Assembly (NCBI GenBank): GCA_947574505.1
Contig: CANPJW010000030.1
Coordinates: 1 to 32,936, forward strand
From: an uncultured Bacteroides sp.
GTDB lineage: Bacteria > Bacteroidota > Bacteroidia > Bacteroidales > Bacteroidaceae
DNA: 32,936 nt
Reading direction: 5' to 3'
A model generated the notes under the pieces. That model saw nothing but the letters and a program-made list of their open reading frames with translations, made no database searches and was not told where the DNA came from. How positions within the stretch are numbered: position 1 is the first letter of the stretch; every line of letters starts with the position of its first letter. A program made the position numbers and the translations under genes. Shown piece by piece: positions 32,591-32,936 of this stretch.

Positions 32591-32936
32591 TTTACTAGTG
32601 TTTAATTGTTCTTTATGAGTAATACAACCGAGGTTTGTAATCGGGTACGGTAAAATAAGGAAAAAGATTCGATGGGTTGTCGGAATGGATTCCCGTGGTT
32701 GGTTCATGCGAAGGGAACGGATATAACTTTATGAAGAATTTATGAAGGATTGGAATAAGAATGGTTCATTGTAATGGCTTGAGGTTCAAAGTCTTGCCCG
32801 CGTATGAAGAATTTGAAGGAAAAAAGGTGGAAAATGTGTTTTGAAGAGATGGTTGGGGCAGATACTTGTGTGATACTTGTTTGTAAGCGTCTCCGCGATT
32901 CTATCTTGTCGCCCATTTTTCATTCTTATATTTTTG
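32591..32936. other. Upstream region of the receptor operon, no gene seen
   Basis: These 346 bp hold no convincing gene. I found no minus-strand TAnnTTTG box, so transcription of the receptor may rely on its own ECF sigma factor. ATGAAGAATTT occurs twice (32731-32741 and 32804-32814) and GATACTTGT twice (32861-32869 and 32872-32880, an 11-bp step, about one helical turn). Their role is unknown. Confidence 0.5.

Noticed and set aside
32591..32707. Longer start for the TonB-dependent receptor
   Set aside because: The extra 39 residues push the clear signal peptide inside the protein; the ATG at 32590 puts it at the N-terminus.

Overview
The window is chromosomal DNA from a gut Bacteroidales species, most likely Bacteroides or Phocaeicola. 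The reasons are the SusC/SusD pair, the Bacteroidetes-type ECF sigma/FecR pairs, the GH92, GH97, GH109 and GH130 enzymes, and several promoters of the Bacteroides form (-33 TTTG, about 19 bp, -7 TAnnTTTG) with no Shine-Dalgarno sequences. I cannot name the species from sequence alone.

Left part (1-6821). A lipoprotein gene is cut by the left edge. Next, on the minus strand, come clpS, clpA and aat, which together form the bacterial N-degron pathway: Aat tags proteins with Leu/Phe, ClpS recognises the N-degron and ClpA unfolds the substrate for ClpP. A 76-bp imperfect palindrome separates them from a pyridoxamine-phosphate-oxidase-like gene, an AraC-type regulator and a membrane protein, all on the minus strand. 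A small plus-strand membrane protein with its own good promoter follows.

Centre (6897-26611). This is a large polysaccharide utilisation locus (PUL), all on the plus strand, in blocks separated by promoters and hairpin terminators: (a) a GH92 alpha-mannosidase lipoprotein; (b) ECF sigma, FecR anti-sigma and two more GH92 enzymes; (c) a SusC transporter with an N-terminal STN signalling domain, SusD, and an endonuclease/exonuclease/phosphatase-family lipoprotein; (d) a GH97 with inverting-type residues, an AmpG-like MFS transporter and a cytoplasmic GH130 phosphorylase. The likely substrate is alpha-mannose-rich glycan, for example high-mannose N-glycan. GH92 enzymes would trim alpha-mannose at the surface and in the periplasm, GH97 would remove an alpha-glucose or similar cap, the MFS protein would import a small core such as Man-beta-1,4-GlcNAc, and GH130 would cleave it with phosphate. 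The STN domain, FecR and the ECF sigma factor form a trans-envelope switch that should sense transport through SusC. No GH18, GH85 or GH20 gene is in the window.

Right part (26612-32936). A gene-free stretch carries a strong terminator and a cluster of 22-bp-spaced repeats built from ACTGTA/TACAGT half-sites. A GH109-like oxidoreductase-fold gene without a signal peptide follows on the plus strand. Convergent to it is a second signalling locus on the minus strand, ordered TonB-dependent receptor, ECF sigma, FecR, with no SusD or enzyme beside it, so its ligand is unknown. I found no mobile element, CRISPR array, tRNA or rRNA.
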